Below are positions 42,537-49,895 of a stretch of DNA of 64,000 nucleotides, one piece after another. The stretch's first letter is position 1, and each line of letters opens with the position of its first letter. The translations under genes were made by a program, and so were the position numbers. The stretch is taken from the NCBI RefSeq assembly GCF_017876295.1, contig NZ_JAGINT010000002.1, forward strand, positions 1,054,001-1,118,000, in the 5' to 3' direction. This DNA comes from Kribbella aluminosa (lineage in GTDB: Bacteria > Actinomycetota > Actinomycetes > Propionibacteriales > Kribbellaceae). The notes below the pieces were generated by a model. That model had not been told where the DNA came from, searched no databases, and saw nothing but the letters and a program-made list of their open reading frames with translations.

Positions 42537-44683
42537 CTCGGCCACGCCTCAGCGTGGTAGTGCCGTTCTACAACGTGGGGGCTTACCTCGGGGACTGTCT
42601 CGACTCGATCGCGCGGCAGACGTTCGCGGATTTCGAGGCGATCCTCGTCGACGACGGTTCACCGGACGACAGCGCGGTGGTGGCGAAGGAGTTCTGCGGG
42701 CGGGACCCGCGGTTCCGGATCGTCGAGCAGCCGAACGCGGGCCTCGGGCCGGCGCGCAACACCGGCGTCGAGCACGCGACCGGGGAGTACGTCACGTTCG
42801 TCGACAGCGACGACCTGGTCACGCGGCACGGGTTCGGACTGCTGGTCAAGGCGCTCGACCAGACCGGGTCGGACTTCGCCGCCGGCAACGCGCGCCGGTT
42901 CAACAACAGCTACGGCGTACGGCCGTCCTGGCTGCACGCGCAGGTGTTCACCGCCGACCGGCTCGCCACGCACATCTCCGAGACCCCGCAGCTGGTGCTG
43001 GACCGGATGGTGTGGAACAAGGTGTACCGGCGGTCCTTCTGGGACGAGTACGACTACCGCTTCCCAGCGATCCGGTACGAGGACTACCCGGTCACGCTGA
43101 AGGCGCACCTGGACGCCGTCACCGTCGACACGATCGCGGCGCCGGTGTACTTCTGGCGCGAGCGGGAGTCCGGCGACTCGATCACCCAGCAGAAGTTCCA
43201 GCTGGCGAACATCCGCGACCGGGTCGTCTCGGCCGGGCTGGTACTGGACCAGGTCGAGGACGCCCTGCCGGTGATCCGGCAGCGGGTCCACGCGCACTTC
43301 CGGCAGATCGACCTGCACGCGATCCTCTCGGCGTTCGGCACCGTGCCTGCCGAGGAGGAGCAGCGCCTGGTCGAGCTCACCACCGAGCTGCTGGACCGGC
43401 TCGACGAGGCCGTGCTGGTGAACTCGCCGCGTCTCGCCCAGCTCCAGTTCGACGCCCTGCGCGCCGGCGATCTCGAACTCCTGCACGCGATCGCTCTCGA
43501 TCCCGACGCGGCCCAGGAAGCGCTGCCGCGGACCAAGACCGACTTCGCGCTCGCGACCAGCGTGCGTTCGGTGTCCTGGATCGACGGCGAGCTGTCGATC
43601 CGCGGCACGGCCGAGCTGCGGCACCTGCAGGCCAAGCCGTCCAGCCTCCGGATCGGCCTGATGATTGCCGGGCGCAACCATCGGCTTCCGGTACGGCGGT
43701 TCCTCGCGGAGGACCTACGTGGCGAGCAGAACCTCGTCGGGTTCGAGGTTCGGGTGAGCCGGAAACTGCTGGCGAAATGCCCGGCCGCCGGCCCGTCGCA
43801 CTTCAACGTCCGGCTGCGTACCGGCGGGATCTGGCGGCGGGACAGGCTCCGCGGGCAGAAGGCCGGCAGCCCGGGCTGGCCGCCCGGCGCATGGATCGAC
43901 GACACGAGCTGGATCCAGCCGGGCCCGGGGAAGGACGGCGCGTTCGCCGTACGGCGGTTGTCCGATCCGTGCCGGCTGACGACCGTCGAGCAGACCCCGG
44001 ACGCGCTGGTCCTGCGCGGAAGGTCGGCGTACGACGAGCCGTCGTTGTACGTGAGCCGGCCGCTCTCGGGTGGTGAGGAGCAGGTGCCGCTGGAGCTGCA
44101 CGGGCGGGACTTCACCGCGTGGCTGCCGATCCGCCCGATGCTCGAGGAGATCAACCCGGACGATCCGTTCAGCCAGCGGACGACGCGGGCGTTCCGGATG
44201 CGCGAGCCGGGCGGTCGCGAGCAGGTGCTGCTGTGGACGGCCGGCGATCGGCTGGTGTCGCACGCGGAACGCGGCAGGGTCGTGATGCTGACCCGCTCGA
44301 CCGGCGGATACGTGAACCTGCACGAGTCGCCGATCCGGATGACCGCGACCGCTGCGGTTGCCGCGGGCAACAAGCTGGTGGTGCGCGGTCCGGACTGGGG
44401 CGACGTGTCGTTCAGCTGGCGGCGGTACCTGCCGGACTCCGACGACCACGTGGACGTCGAGTGCCGCCGTACCGTCTCCGACGACGGCTGGGCCGCGGTC
44501 GTGGACATGGAGTCGCTGGAACCGGCCGAGTGGATCCTCTTCGCAACGGCCCCCGACGGCACGCCGCATGCCGTCCAGTGCGAGCCGTTCCTCTCCAGCA
44601 AGCTCCCCCTGACCGCCACCCGCGGCGAGCGCACGCTCGCCGTACGCCCCCTCGCCGGAACCCTCCACCTGGAAGTGAGCTAG
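42533..44683 (+). CDS. GT2 glycosyltransferase with three C-terminal beta modules, copy 2
   Basis: 716 aa. The GT-A domain has LSVVVPFYNVGAYLGDCLDS, VDDGSPDD and FVDSDD. The three C-terminal modules repeat as in copy 1: DGELSIRGTAELRHLQ, DALVLRGRSAYDEPSLYVSR and NKLVVRGPDWGDVSFSWRRYL. Overall identity to copy 1 looks well above half by eye, with a roughly 40-residue shorter middle region (the stretch RGGARAVSRGRRLDYNYPGLGESVV of copy 1 is missing). It ends the rightward unit pse-GNAT-GT2-QHGW-MTase-like-GT2, and a strong hairpin follows. Confidence 0.8.
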   Translation: MTRPRLSVVVPFYNVGAYLGDCLDSIARQTFADFEAILVDDGSPDDSAVVAKEFCGRDPRFRIVEQPNAGLGPARNTGVEHATGEYVTFVDSDDLVTRHGFGLLVKALDQTGSDFAAGNARRFNNSYGVRPSWLHAQVFTADRLATHISETPQLVLDRMVWNKVYRRSFWDEYDYRFPAIRYEDYPVTLKAHLDAVTVDTIAAPVYFWRERESGDSITQQKFQLANIRDRVVSAGLVLDQVEDALPVIRQRVHAHFRQIDLHAILSAFGTVPAEEEQRLVELTTELLDRLDEAVLVNSPRLAQLQFDALRAGDLELLHAIALDPDAAQEALPRTKTDFALATSVRSVSWIDGELSIRGTAELRHLQAKPSSLRIGLMIAGRNHRLPVRRFLAEDLRGEQNLVGFEVRVSRKLLAKCPAAGPSHFNVRLRTGGIWRRDRLRGQKAGSPGWPPGAWIDDTSWIQPGPGKDGAFAVRRLSDPCRLTTVEQTPDALVLRGRSAYDEPSLYVSRPLSGGEEQVPLELHGRDFTAWLPIRPMLEEINPDDPFSQRTTRAFRMREPGGREQVLLWTAGDRLVSHAERGRVVMLTRSTGGYVNLHESPIRMTATAAVAAGNKLVVRGPDWGDVSFSWRRYLPDSDDHVDVECRRTVSDDGWAAVVDMESLEPAEWILFATAPDGTPHAVQCEPFLSSKLPLTATRGERTLAVRPLAGTLHLEVS

Positions 44684-44690
44684 CTCGACA

Positions 44691-44732
44691 CAACCCTCCA
44701 GTTCAGGGGGCACCCCCTCAACTGGAGGGTTG
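44691..44732. terminator. 20 bp stem hairpin, bidirectional terminator
   Basis: CAACCCTCCAGTTCAGGGGG (44691-44710) and its near-exact reverse complement 44713-44732 (one mismatch) form a long stem with a tight loop. It sits between converging genes. A third copy of the arm (CAACCCTCCAAGTCGAGGGG) follows at 44754-44773, after a short GCCTA/TAGGC stem. Confidence 0.85.
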
Positions 44733-44794
44733 CCTACTGAGAATTTGAATAGGCAACCCTCCAAGTCGAGGGGCAAGCTTCGCGGGCTCGGCTG

Positions 44795-46300
44795 TTAGCG
44801 GCGGGCGATCAGCAACTGGTGGGTGGTCGGCCAGTCGACGGGGGTGCCGTTGGGGGTGGTGATGGAGGCGACCGGGGCGATGCGGTTGGTGATCACCCAG
44901 TCGTTGCGCCAGGCGTGTGAGGACGGGTCGATGGTGAAGCCGGCCCGTTCGGCGACCGCGGTCCAGCCGGCGAAGTTCAGGCCGCAGAACTGTTCGTGGG
45001 TCTCGCTCAGCCAGTTGTCGACGTAGTCCTTGCGGGTCAGGAAGTCCATCGCGTCCGCGAGCCGGAGCTGGATGCCGTCGCCGCTCACGACATAGGAGTA
45101 CGGGACCTTCGCGTTCCGCCGGAAGTCGTGGGCGAACTGGAAGAACCGCGCCCGCGTCGACAGTTTCCCGACGTACGCCGCGGGGTCGTCGAGGGCCTCG
45201 AGCTCGGCGACGTCGTCCGGGTTGGCGCCGTCGCTGTCGTCCAGCCGCAGTACGACGGGACGGTCCGGCTCGTCGGGGCCGCAGACGTCGGAGTTGATCC
45301 AGACACCGTGCGGGGCCGTGTGCGCGAACAGCGCGTCGGCGAACCGCTGCACCGTGGCGGGCCGCGACCCGTCGGCGTACGACCAGATCTCGTGGGTGAG
45401 CGCGAGCGTCAGCGTGGTGTCGATCGACCGCGGTGGGCTCCATCCTTCTTTCTGGCTAGCAGACCCGAGCATGTTGCGCTGGTAGAAGTACACGTTCGGG
45501 TTGCTGAAGAGGCCCTGCTCCTTCTTGTGCACGCATTCCGCGTACAGGTGCCGGGCGACCTCGACGCCGATCAGGTCGGACTCGTGGAACCGCGGGTCGC
45601 GGTCGACGAGCTGCAGCGTGGCACCGGTCGCGCAGCCGATGTCGAGGATCCGCCCGGGCCGTACGAAGTCCTTGATCTGCTGCCACTTCCGGTCGGCGGC
45701 GGTCTCGAACGCGTCGGCGTACGTCTTGTAGTCGCGGGTCGTGGTGAGCCCGCCGTCGTCGCCGACCACCGGGTCGTTCACGCAGCGCGCGACGTGCGCG
45801 TCCAGGGCGTACCGCTCGAACACGTCCACGGTCGCCGGATGCGCGAGCTGCTTCCACGCGTCGTTGCCATCAGCAATCATCAGCAGCACGTCCCACGGCC
45901 GCGCCGTACCCTCCGGCTCGACACCGATCACCTGGTACCCGAGCTGCTCGTACAGCTTGCTCACCTCAGGCGTCGAACACGCCACCACCGTGTTCTCCGG
46001 CGACAACCGGACAAGATCGTCGGTCCCCGCCTCGATCGCCTTCACCGTCACCTCGGCGAACTCGTCCGTCGGCGGCGTGTCCACCACCCCCACCACCAAC
46101 GACCGGACTCCTTCCGCCACGCTGAACCGCTCGATCGCCGCCTCCCGCCGATCGAACGCCACCGGATTCCGCTTGGTGGTCTGATGATTGGCCGAAGTCA
46201 CCGCCCACACCACCGTCCGCCCGGCAAACCCCCGCAAAAACTCCCCCTGAAACCGAGTCAACACATGATGCCGCCCAGGAAACAGCAAGTACTCGGTCAT
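44795..46300 (-). CDS. Fusion: nucleotidyltransferase-like N-domain + SAM methyltransferase
   Basis: 501 aa from ATG 46300 (MTEYLLFPGRHHVLTRFQGEFL), preceded by GGAAGGG. The first 170 residues resemble the HxGH/NadR-type nucleotidylyltransferase fold: LLFPGRHHVLTRFQ at the start and PENTVVACSTPEV later, though a strict HxGH is not seen (GRHH instead). The second half is a methyltransferase: ILDIGCATGATLQLVD at about residue 216 and TLTLALTHEIWSYADGSRPATVQRFADALF. Such a fusion may act on a nucleotide-activated sugar. It is convergent with the GT2 operon and divergent from a lipoprotein gene. Confidence 0.62.
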   Translation of the reverse strand: MTEYLLFPGRHHVLTRFQGEFLRGFAGRTVVWAVTSANHQTTKRNPVAFDRREAAIERFSVAEGVRSLVVGVVDTPPTDEFAEVTVKAIEAGTDDLVRLSPENTVVACSTPEVSKLYEQLGYQVIGVEPEGTARPWDVLLMIADGNDAWKQLAHPATVDVFERYALDAHVARCVNDPVVGDDGGLTTTRDYKTYADAFETAADRKWQQIKDFVRPGRILDIGCATGATLQLVDRDPRFHESDLIGVEVARHLYAECVHKKEQGLFSNPNVYFYQRNMLGSASQKEGWSPPRSIDTTLTLALTHEIWSYADGSRPATVQRFADALFAHTAPHGVWINSDVCGPDEPDRPVVLRLDDSDGANPDDVAELEALDDPAAYVGKLSTRARFFQFAHDFRRNAKVPYSYVVSGDGIQLRLADAMDFLTRKDYVDNWLSETHEQFCGLNFAGWTAVAERAGFTIDPSSHAWRNDWVITNRIAPVASITTPNGTPVDWPTTHQLLIARR

Positions 46301-46363
46301 CCCCGTCCCTTCCTCGGCTACCATCCATCGACATCACATGATCCCAGGAGGAGGGGCCTCGGG

Positions 46364-46693
46364 ATGCACCACCTTCTGCGTCGTACGGCGACAGTCGCCG
46401 CCGTCGTGCTGCTGACCGCCTGCGCAGCCACGAGGCACGCCACCGAGCCATCGCCGAGCACGCCGCAGACCACCGCGACGAGCGTGCGTCCCACCACCTT
46501 CCGGTACGACGTCAACCAGCTGCAGGCGGCGCTCCCCGTGACCATCGGGCGGTACCGGTTCGAGTCCGCGGTCTACGTCTATCCGGTCGGTGGCAGCTGG
46601 ACGCTGCGCTCCGATCCACTGGACGGGTGGACCGTGGTACCCGCGGAGTGCCGGGCGACCCGCGATCGGTTGACCGCTGAGCTGAAGGGCTAG
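46364..46693 (+). CDS. Small secreted lipoprotein, function unknown
   Basis: 109 aa. The signal peptide ends in a lipobox LLTAC (Cys20), so the mature protein is lipid-anchored; a Thr/Ser/Pro-rich linker (ATRHATEPSPSTPQTTATS) follows, then a small domain with a single Cys (VVPAECRATRDRL). GGAGGAGG precedes ATG 46364. No family recognised. It converges on pseI and overlaps its stop by 4 bp. It might be an outer-leaflet component of the glycan machinery, but that is position only. Confidence 0.72.
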   Translation: MHHLLRRTATVAAVVLLTACAATRHATEPSPSTPQTTATSVRPTTFRYDVNQLQAALPVTIGRYRFESAVYVYPVGGSWTLRSDPLDGWTVVPAECRATRDRLTAELKG

Positions 46694-47739
46694 AGGAGGT
46701 CCCAGGTGAGGGGGGTGCCGGCGGGGGCGGCGGTGCGGAAGGGGCGGCCGGCCACTTGGGGGTAGAGGTCGGGGGCCAGCCCGCCGGCGGGGCGGATGGA
46801 GCGGACGTTTTCGGGGGTGATGAGGTCGCCGGGGTGGACGTCCTGGGTGACGTAGAGGGAGCGGCGGAAGCGGAGGACGTTTTCTTCGGCTTGTTTGGGG
46901 CCGATCACCGGTTTGCCCAGGGACAGCTGGGCTACTCGGGTGCTTTCGACGAGCATCTCGAGTTCCCAGGGCTCCAGGGAGAAGGCCGAGTCGACTCCGC
47001 CGTCGGTGCGCTTCAGTGTGACGTGCTTTTCGATGACGGTCGCGCCCAGGGCGACGGCCGCGACGGCGGCGCCGATGCCCATCGTGTGGTCGGACAGGCC
47101 GACCTGTACGTCGAGGGCGTCGCGGAGGACCGGGATGCCGCGGAGGTTCGACTGCTCGGGCGGCGCCGGGTAGCTCGCCGTACAGGACAGGACGATGATC
47201 TGCTCGTTGCCCGTCGAGCGAGCGGCGCGGACCGCGGCGTCGATGTCGGTCAGGGTCGCGGAACCGGTGGAGATGATGATCGGCTTGCCGGTCTCCGCCA
47301 TCCCGCGGACCAGCGGCAGGTCACCGATCTCGTTCGACGCGACCTTGTACGCCGGCACGCCGAGCTTCTCCAGGAAGTCGATCGCGGTCCGGTCGAAGGC
47401 GGACGAGAACGCGATCATCCCGAGCTCGGCCGCCAGCTCGAAGATCGGCTCGTGCCACGCCCACGGCGTGTGCGCTTCCTCGTACAGGTCGTAGAGCCGC
47501 GCGTCGCTCCACAGCTCGTGCTCGGCCGGCAGCCGGAAGGCCGGCAGGTCGAGGTCGAGCGTCATCGTGTCCGCGGTGTACGTCTGCAGCTTCAGCGCCT
47601 GCGCGCCGGTCTCAGCGACCGCCCGGACGATGTCCTTCGCGCGCTCCAGGTCGCCGTTGTGGTTCCCGGACATCTCCGCGATGACGAACGGCTGCTGATC
47701 CGGCCCGACCGTTACGTCGCCGATCTCGATGTTCTTCAC
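46690..47739 (-). CDS. pseI: Pseudaminic acid synthase PseI (NeuB family)
   Basis: 349 aa. The NeuB TIM barrel covers residues 1-275 (FVIAEMSGNHNGDLERAK at 18-, the PseI-type SGNHNGD signature; LKLQTYTADTMTLDLD; KVASNEIGDLPLVR; LSDHTMGIGAAVAAVALGATVIEKHVTL). A SAF/AFP-like C-terminal domain (RSLYVTQDVHPGDLITPENVRSIRPAGGLAPDLY) completes the active site. It condenses PEP with the 2,4-diacetamido sugar from PseG to give the nine-carbon acid. The AEMSGNHNG form favours pseudaminic over sialic or legionaminic acid synthases. Its start overlaps the PseH-like stop by 4 bp. Confidence 0.92.
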   Translation of the reverse strand: MKNIEIGDVTVGPDQQPFVIAEMSGNHNGDLERAKDIVRAVAETGAQALKLQTYTADTMTLDLDLPAFRLPAEHELWSDARLYDLYEEAHTPWAWHEPIFELAAELGMIAFSSAFDRTAIDFLEKLGVPAYKVASNEIGDLPLVRGMAETGKPIIISTGSATLTDIDAAVRAARSTGNEQIIVLSCTASYPAPPEQSNLRGIPVLRDALDVQVGLSDHTMGIGAAVAAVALGATVIEKHVTLKRTDGGVDSAFSLEPWELEMLVESTRVAQLSLGKPVIGPKQAEENVLRFRRSLYVTQDVHPGDLITPENVRSIRPAGGLAPDLYPQVAGRPFRTAAPAGTPLTWDLL

Positions 47740-48242
47740 GCTTTCCCCCTTCGACGGTCCTCGTTGCGCAGGCTGATCGGTATCACGGTGAGCTCGCGTC
47801 CGTCGGCGTACCGAGTCTCCGGCGTACCCTCGGTGAACCGGAAGCGCCGGTTCATCTGCCGGACCACCGCGTTGTGTTCCAGCACCTCACCGGTGAGTAC
47901 GTCGAGACCGAGCTCGTCGAACGCGTACGCCGTGGCCTCCCGCATGATCTCGATCCAGGCCGGCAGCGTCTCGCCGCGCTCGGCCAGCCCGTCGGCGTCC
48001 AGGAAGAACCCCCACCCGCCCGACGTACCGTCGAGGTCGAAGAAGTTCACCACTCCTGCGGTCGAGCCGTCCCGCGTGTAGATCAGTACCCGCCGCGAGG
48101 GGTCGACCGACGTCTTCGCCCACCAGGCGGCGTGCTCGCCGGCGGTGATCTCGTGCGCGGTGATGCTCACGTCCCGGTTCGCCTGCTGGTTCCGCAATCG
48201 GCGGATCGTGTCGACATCGTCGTCGGTCGCAGTCCGCAGCAT
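47736..48242 (-). CDS. pseH: PseH-like N-acetyltransferase (GNAT)
   Basis: 168 aa GNAT. N-terminal RTATDDDVDTIRRLRNQQANRD leads to the acetyl-CoA region GWGFFLDADGLAERGETLPAWIEIMREATAYAFDELGLDVLTGEVLEHNAVVRQMNRRFRF, which matches the PseH pattern (hydrophobic strand, EVL..N..V...R.F). It would acetylate C4 of the UDP-sugar between PseC and PseG. It is the first gene of the pseH-pseI pair, and a TAGGTT box 6 nt before ATG 48242 makes a leaderless transcript likely. Confidence 0.82.
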   Translation of the reverse strand: MLRTATDDDVDTIRRLRNQQANRDVSITAHEITAGEHAAWWAKTSVDPSRRVLIYTRDGSTAGVVNFFDLDGTSGGWGFFLDADGLAERGETLPAWIEIMREATAYAFDELGLDVLTGEVLEHNAVVRQMNRRFRFTEGTPETRYADGRELTVIPISLRNEDRRRGKA

Positions 48243-48248
48243 GGTCCT

Positions 48249-48254
48249 AACCTA
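48249..48254 (-). promoter_or_regulatory. -10 box (TAGGTT) for the pseHI transcript, leaderless
   Basis: Minus-strand TAGGTT ends 6 nt before ATG 48242. Confidence 0.48.
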
Positions 48255-48325
48255 GCGTCTTCTCTAAACAGGGCTGGTGTGTAAACATCTTTCGACTTCA
48301 CCTTGAGCGAGTGTCGGAGAGTGAC

Positions 48326-49891
48326 ATGAGAGTCTGGCGAACCATGGGTGTTCTGGGCGTGACGGCGGGGCTGTTGCTGAGTGGGCTGACCGGCACAGCG
48401 TCAGCCGCGGATCAGCAGACGTGTGCGCCGAGCACGTCCACCCCGCTCCGGCAGTTCCGGGCGAGCTGGGTCTCGTCGGTGGTGAACATCGACTGGCCGT
48501 CGAAAACCGGGCTGAGCGCCGCGCAGCAGCAGGCCGAGCTGATCGGCTGGCTGGACGATGCGGTCCGGCAGCACCACAACGCGGTCGTCCTGCAGGTCCG
48601 CCCGACCGCGGACGCGTTCTGGCCGTCGAAGGTGGAGCCCTGGTCGCAGTACCTGACCGGGCATCAGGGCGGCGACCCCGGCTACGACCCGCTGAAGTTC
48701 GCGGTCGCCGAGGCACACAAGCGGAACCTGGAGCTGCACGCCTGGTTCAACCCGTACCGGCTCTCGATGGGCACGGACCTCAACGCGCTCGTCCCGACGC
48801 ACCCGGCGCGGCTGCATCCGGACTGGGTGGTGACGTACGGCGGCAAGCTGTACTACAACCCCGGCATCCCGGCGGCGCGCAAGCTGGTCGAGGACGCGAT
48901 CATGGACGCGGTCGCGAACTACGACATCGACGGCGTCCACTTCGACGACTACTTCTACCCGTACCCGGTGGCCGGCCAGACGTTCGACGACGCCGCGACG
49001 TTCGCGCAGTACAACGACGGCTACACGAACCTGCAGGACTGGCGGCGGCACAACATCGACCTGCTGATCCACGAGCTGAGCCAGAAGATGCACGCGATCA
49101 AGCCGTGGATCAAGTTCGGTATCTCGCCGTTCGCGGTCTGGCGGAACAAGGCGACCGACCCGGAGGGCACCGACACCACCGCCGGCGTGCAGACGTACGA
49201 CGACCTCGCCGCCGACACCCGCAAGTGGGTCCGCGAGGAGTGGATCGACTACATCGTGCCGCAGGTCTACTGGGCGCGCGGGTTCACCCCGGCCGACTAC
49301 GACAAGATCGTCCCGTGGTGGGCGGAGCAGGTCCGCGGTACGCACGTACACCTCTACATCGGCGAGGCGACGTACAAGGTCGGTACGTCGACGCAGTCGC
49401 CGGGCTGGTCGGTGCCGACCGAGCTGAGTGACCACCTGGCGTTCGACAGCGCGATCCCCGAGGTGAAGGGGAACATCTACTTCTCCGCGAAGGACGTCCG
49501 CGCGGACCGGCTCGGCGCGACCTCGCTCGTCAACGCGAACTGGTACTCGCGGCCCGCCCTGATCCCGGCGATGCCCGCGCTCGACTCGCGCCCGCCGCTC
49601 CCGGCCCACGCAGTCCATGCCTCCCGTTCTGCGGACGGCGTGCAGGTGAAGTGGTCGCGCACGTCGGCCGACACCACGTCGTACGCGATCTACCGGCGGG
49701 AACTGAAGGGCGGCGACCACTGCCCCGACAACGACGCCCGCAACCTGATCGCGACGGTGCGCTCGACGGGTGCTGCTCAGTCGTACGTCGACAGCACGGC
49801 GACTCCGGGTACGGCGTACATGTACTCGGTGACCGCGCTGGACCGCTTGTCGAACCAGAGCGTGCCGATCCCCGCCGTCTCGATCCGCTGA
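48326..49891 (+). CDS. Secreted family 10-like glycoside hydrolase (GHL10/DUF187) with C-terminal FnIII-like domain
   Basis: 521 aa. A signal peptide (about residues 1-27, cleaving after SASA) precedes a TIM barrel: FRASWVSSVVNIDWPSKTG, AVVLQVRPTADAFWPSKVEPWS, HAWFNPYRLSMG, IDGVHFDDYFYPYP (with candidate acid residues) and VPQVYWARGF. The end (VQVKWSRTSADTTSYAIYRRE...) is a fibronectin III-like domain. GHL10 proteins include enzymes trimming amino-sugar polymers in the cell wall or biofilm. Its place between pseHI and a polytopic transferase suggests processing of the glycan. ATG 48326 is preceded by GGAGAG. Confidence 0.82.
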   Translation: MRVWRTMGVLGVTAGLLLSGLTGTASAADQQTCAPSTSTPLRQFRASWVSSVVNIDWPSKTGLSAAQQQAELIGWLDDAVRQHHNAVVLQVRPTADAFWPSKVEPWSQYLTGHQGGDPGYDPLKFAVAEAHKRNLELHAWFNPYRLSMGTDLNALVPTHPARLHPDWVVTYGGKLYYNPGIPAARKLVEDAIMDAVANYDIDGVHFDDYFYPYPVAGQTFDDAATFAQYNDGYTNLQDWRRHNIDLLIHELSQKMHAIKPWIKFGISPFAVWRNKATDPEGTDTTAGVQTYDDLAADTRKWVREEWIDYIVPQVYWARGFTPADYDKIVPWWAEQVRGTHVHLYIGEATYKVGTSTQSPGWSVPTELSDHLAFDSAIPEVKGNIYFSAKDVRADRLGATSLVNANWYSRPALIPAMPALDSRPPLPAHAVHASRSADGVQVKWSRTSADTTSYAIYRRELKGGDHCPDNDARNLIATVRSTGAAQSYVDSTATPGTAYMYSVTALDRLSNQSVPIPAVSIR

Positions 49892-49895
49892 CCGC

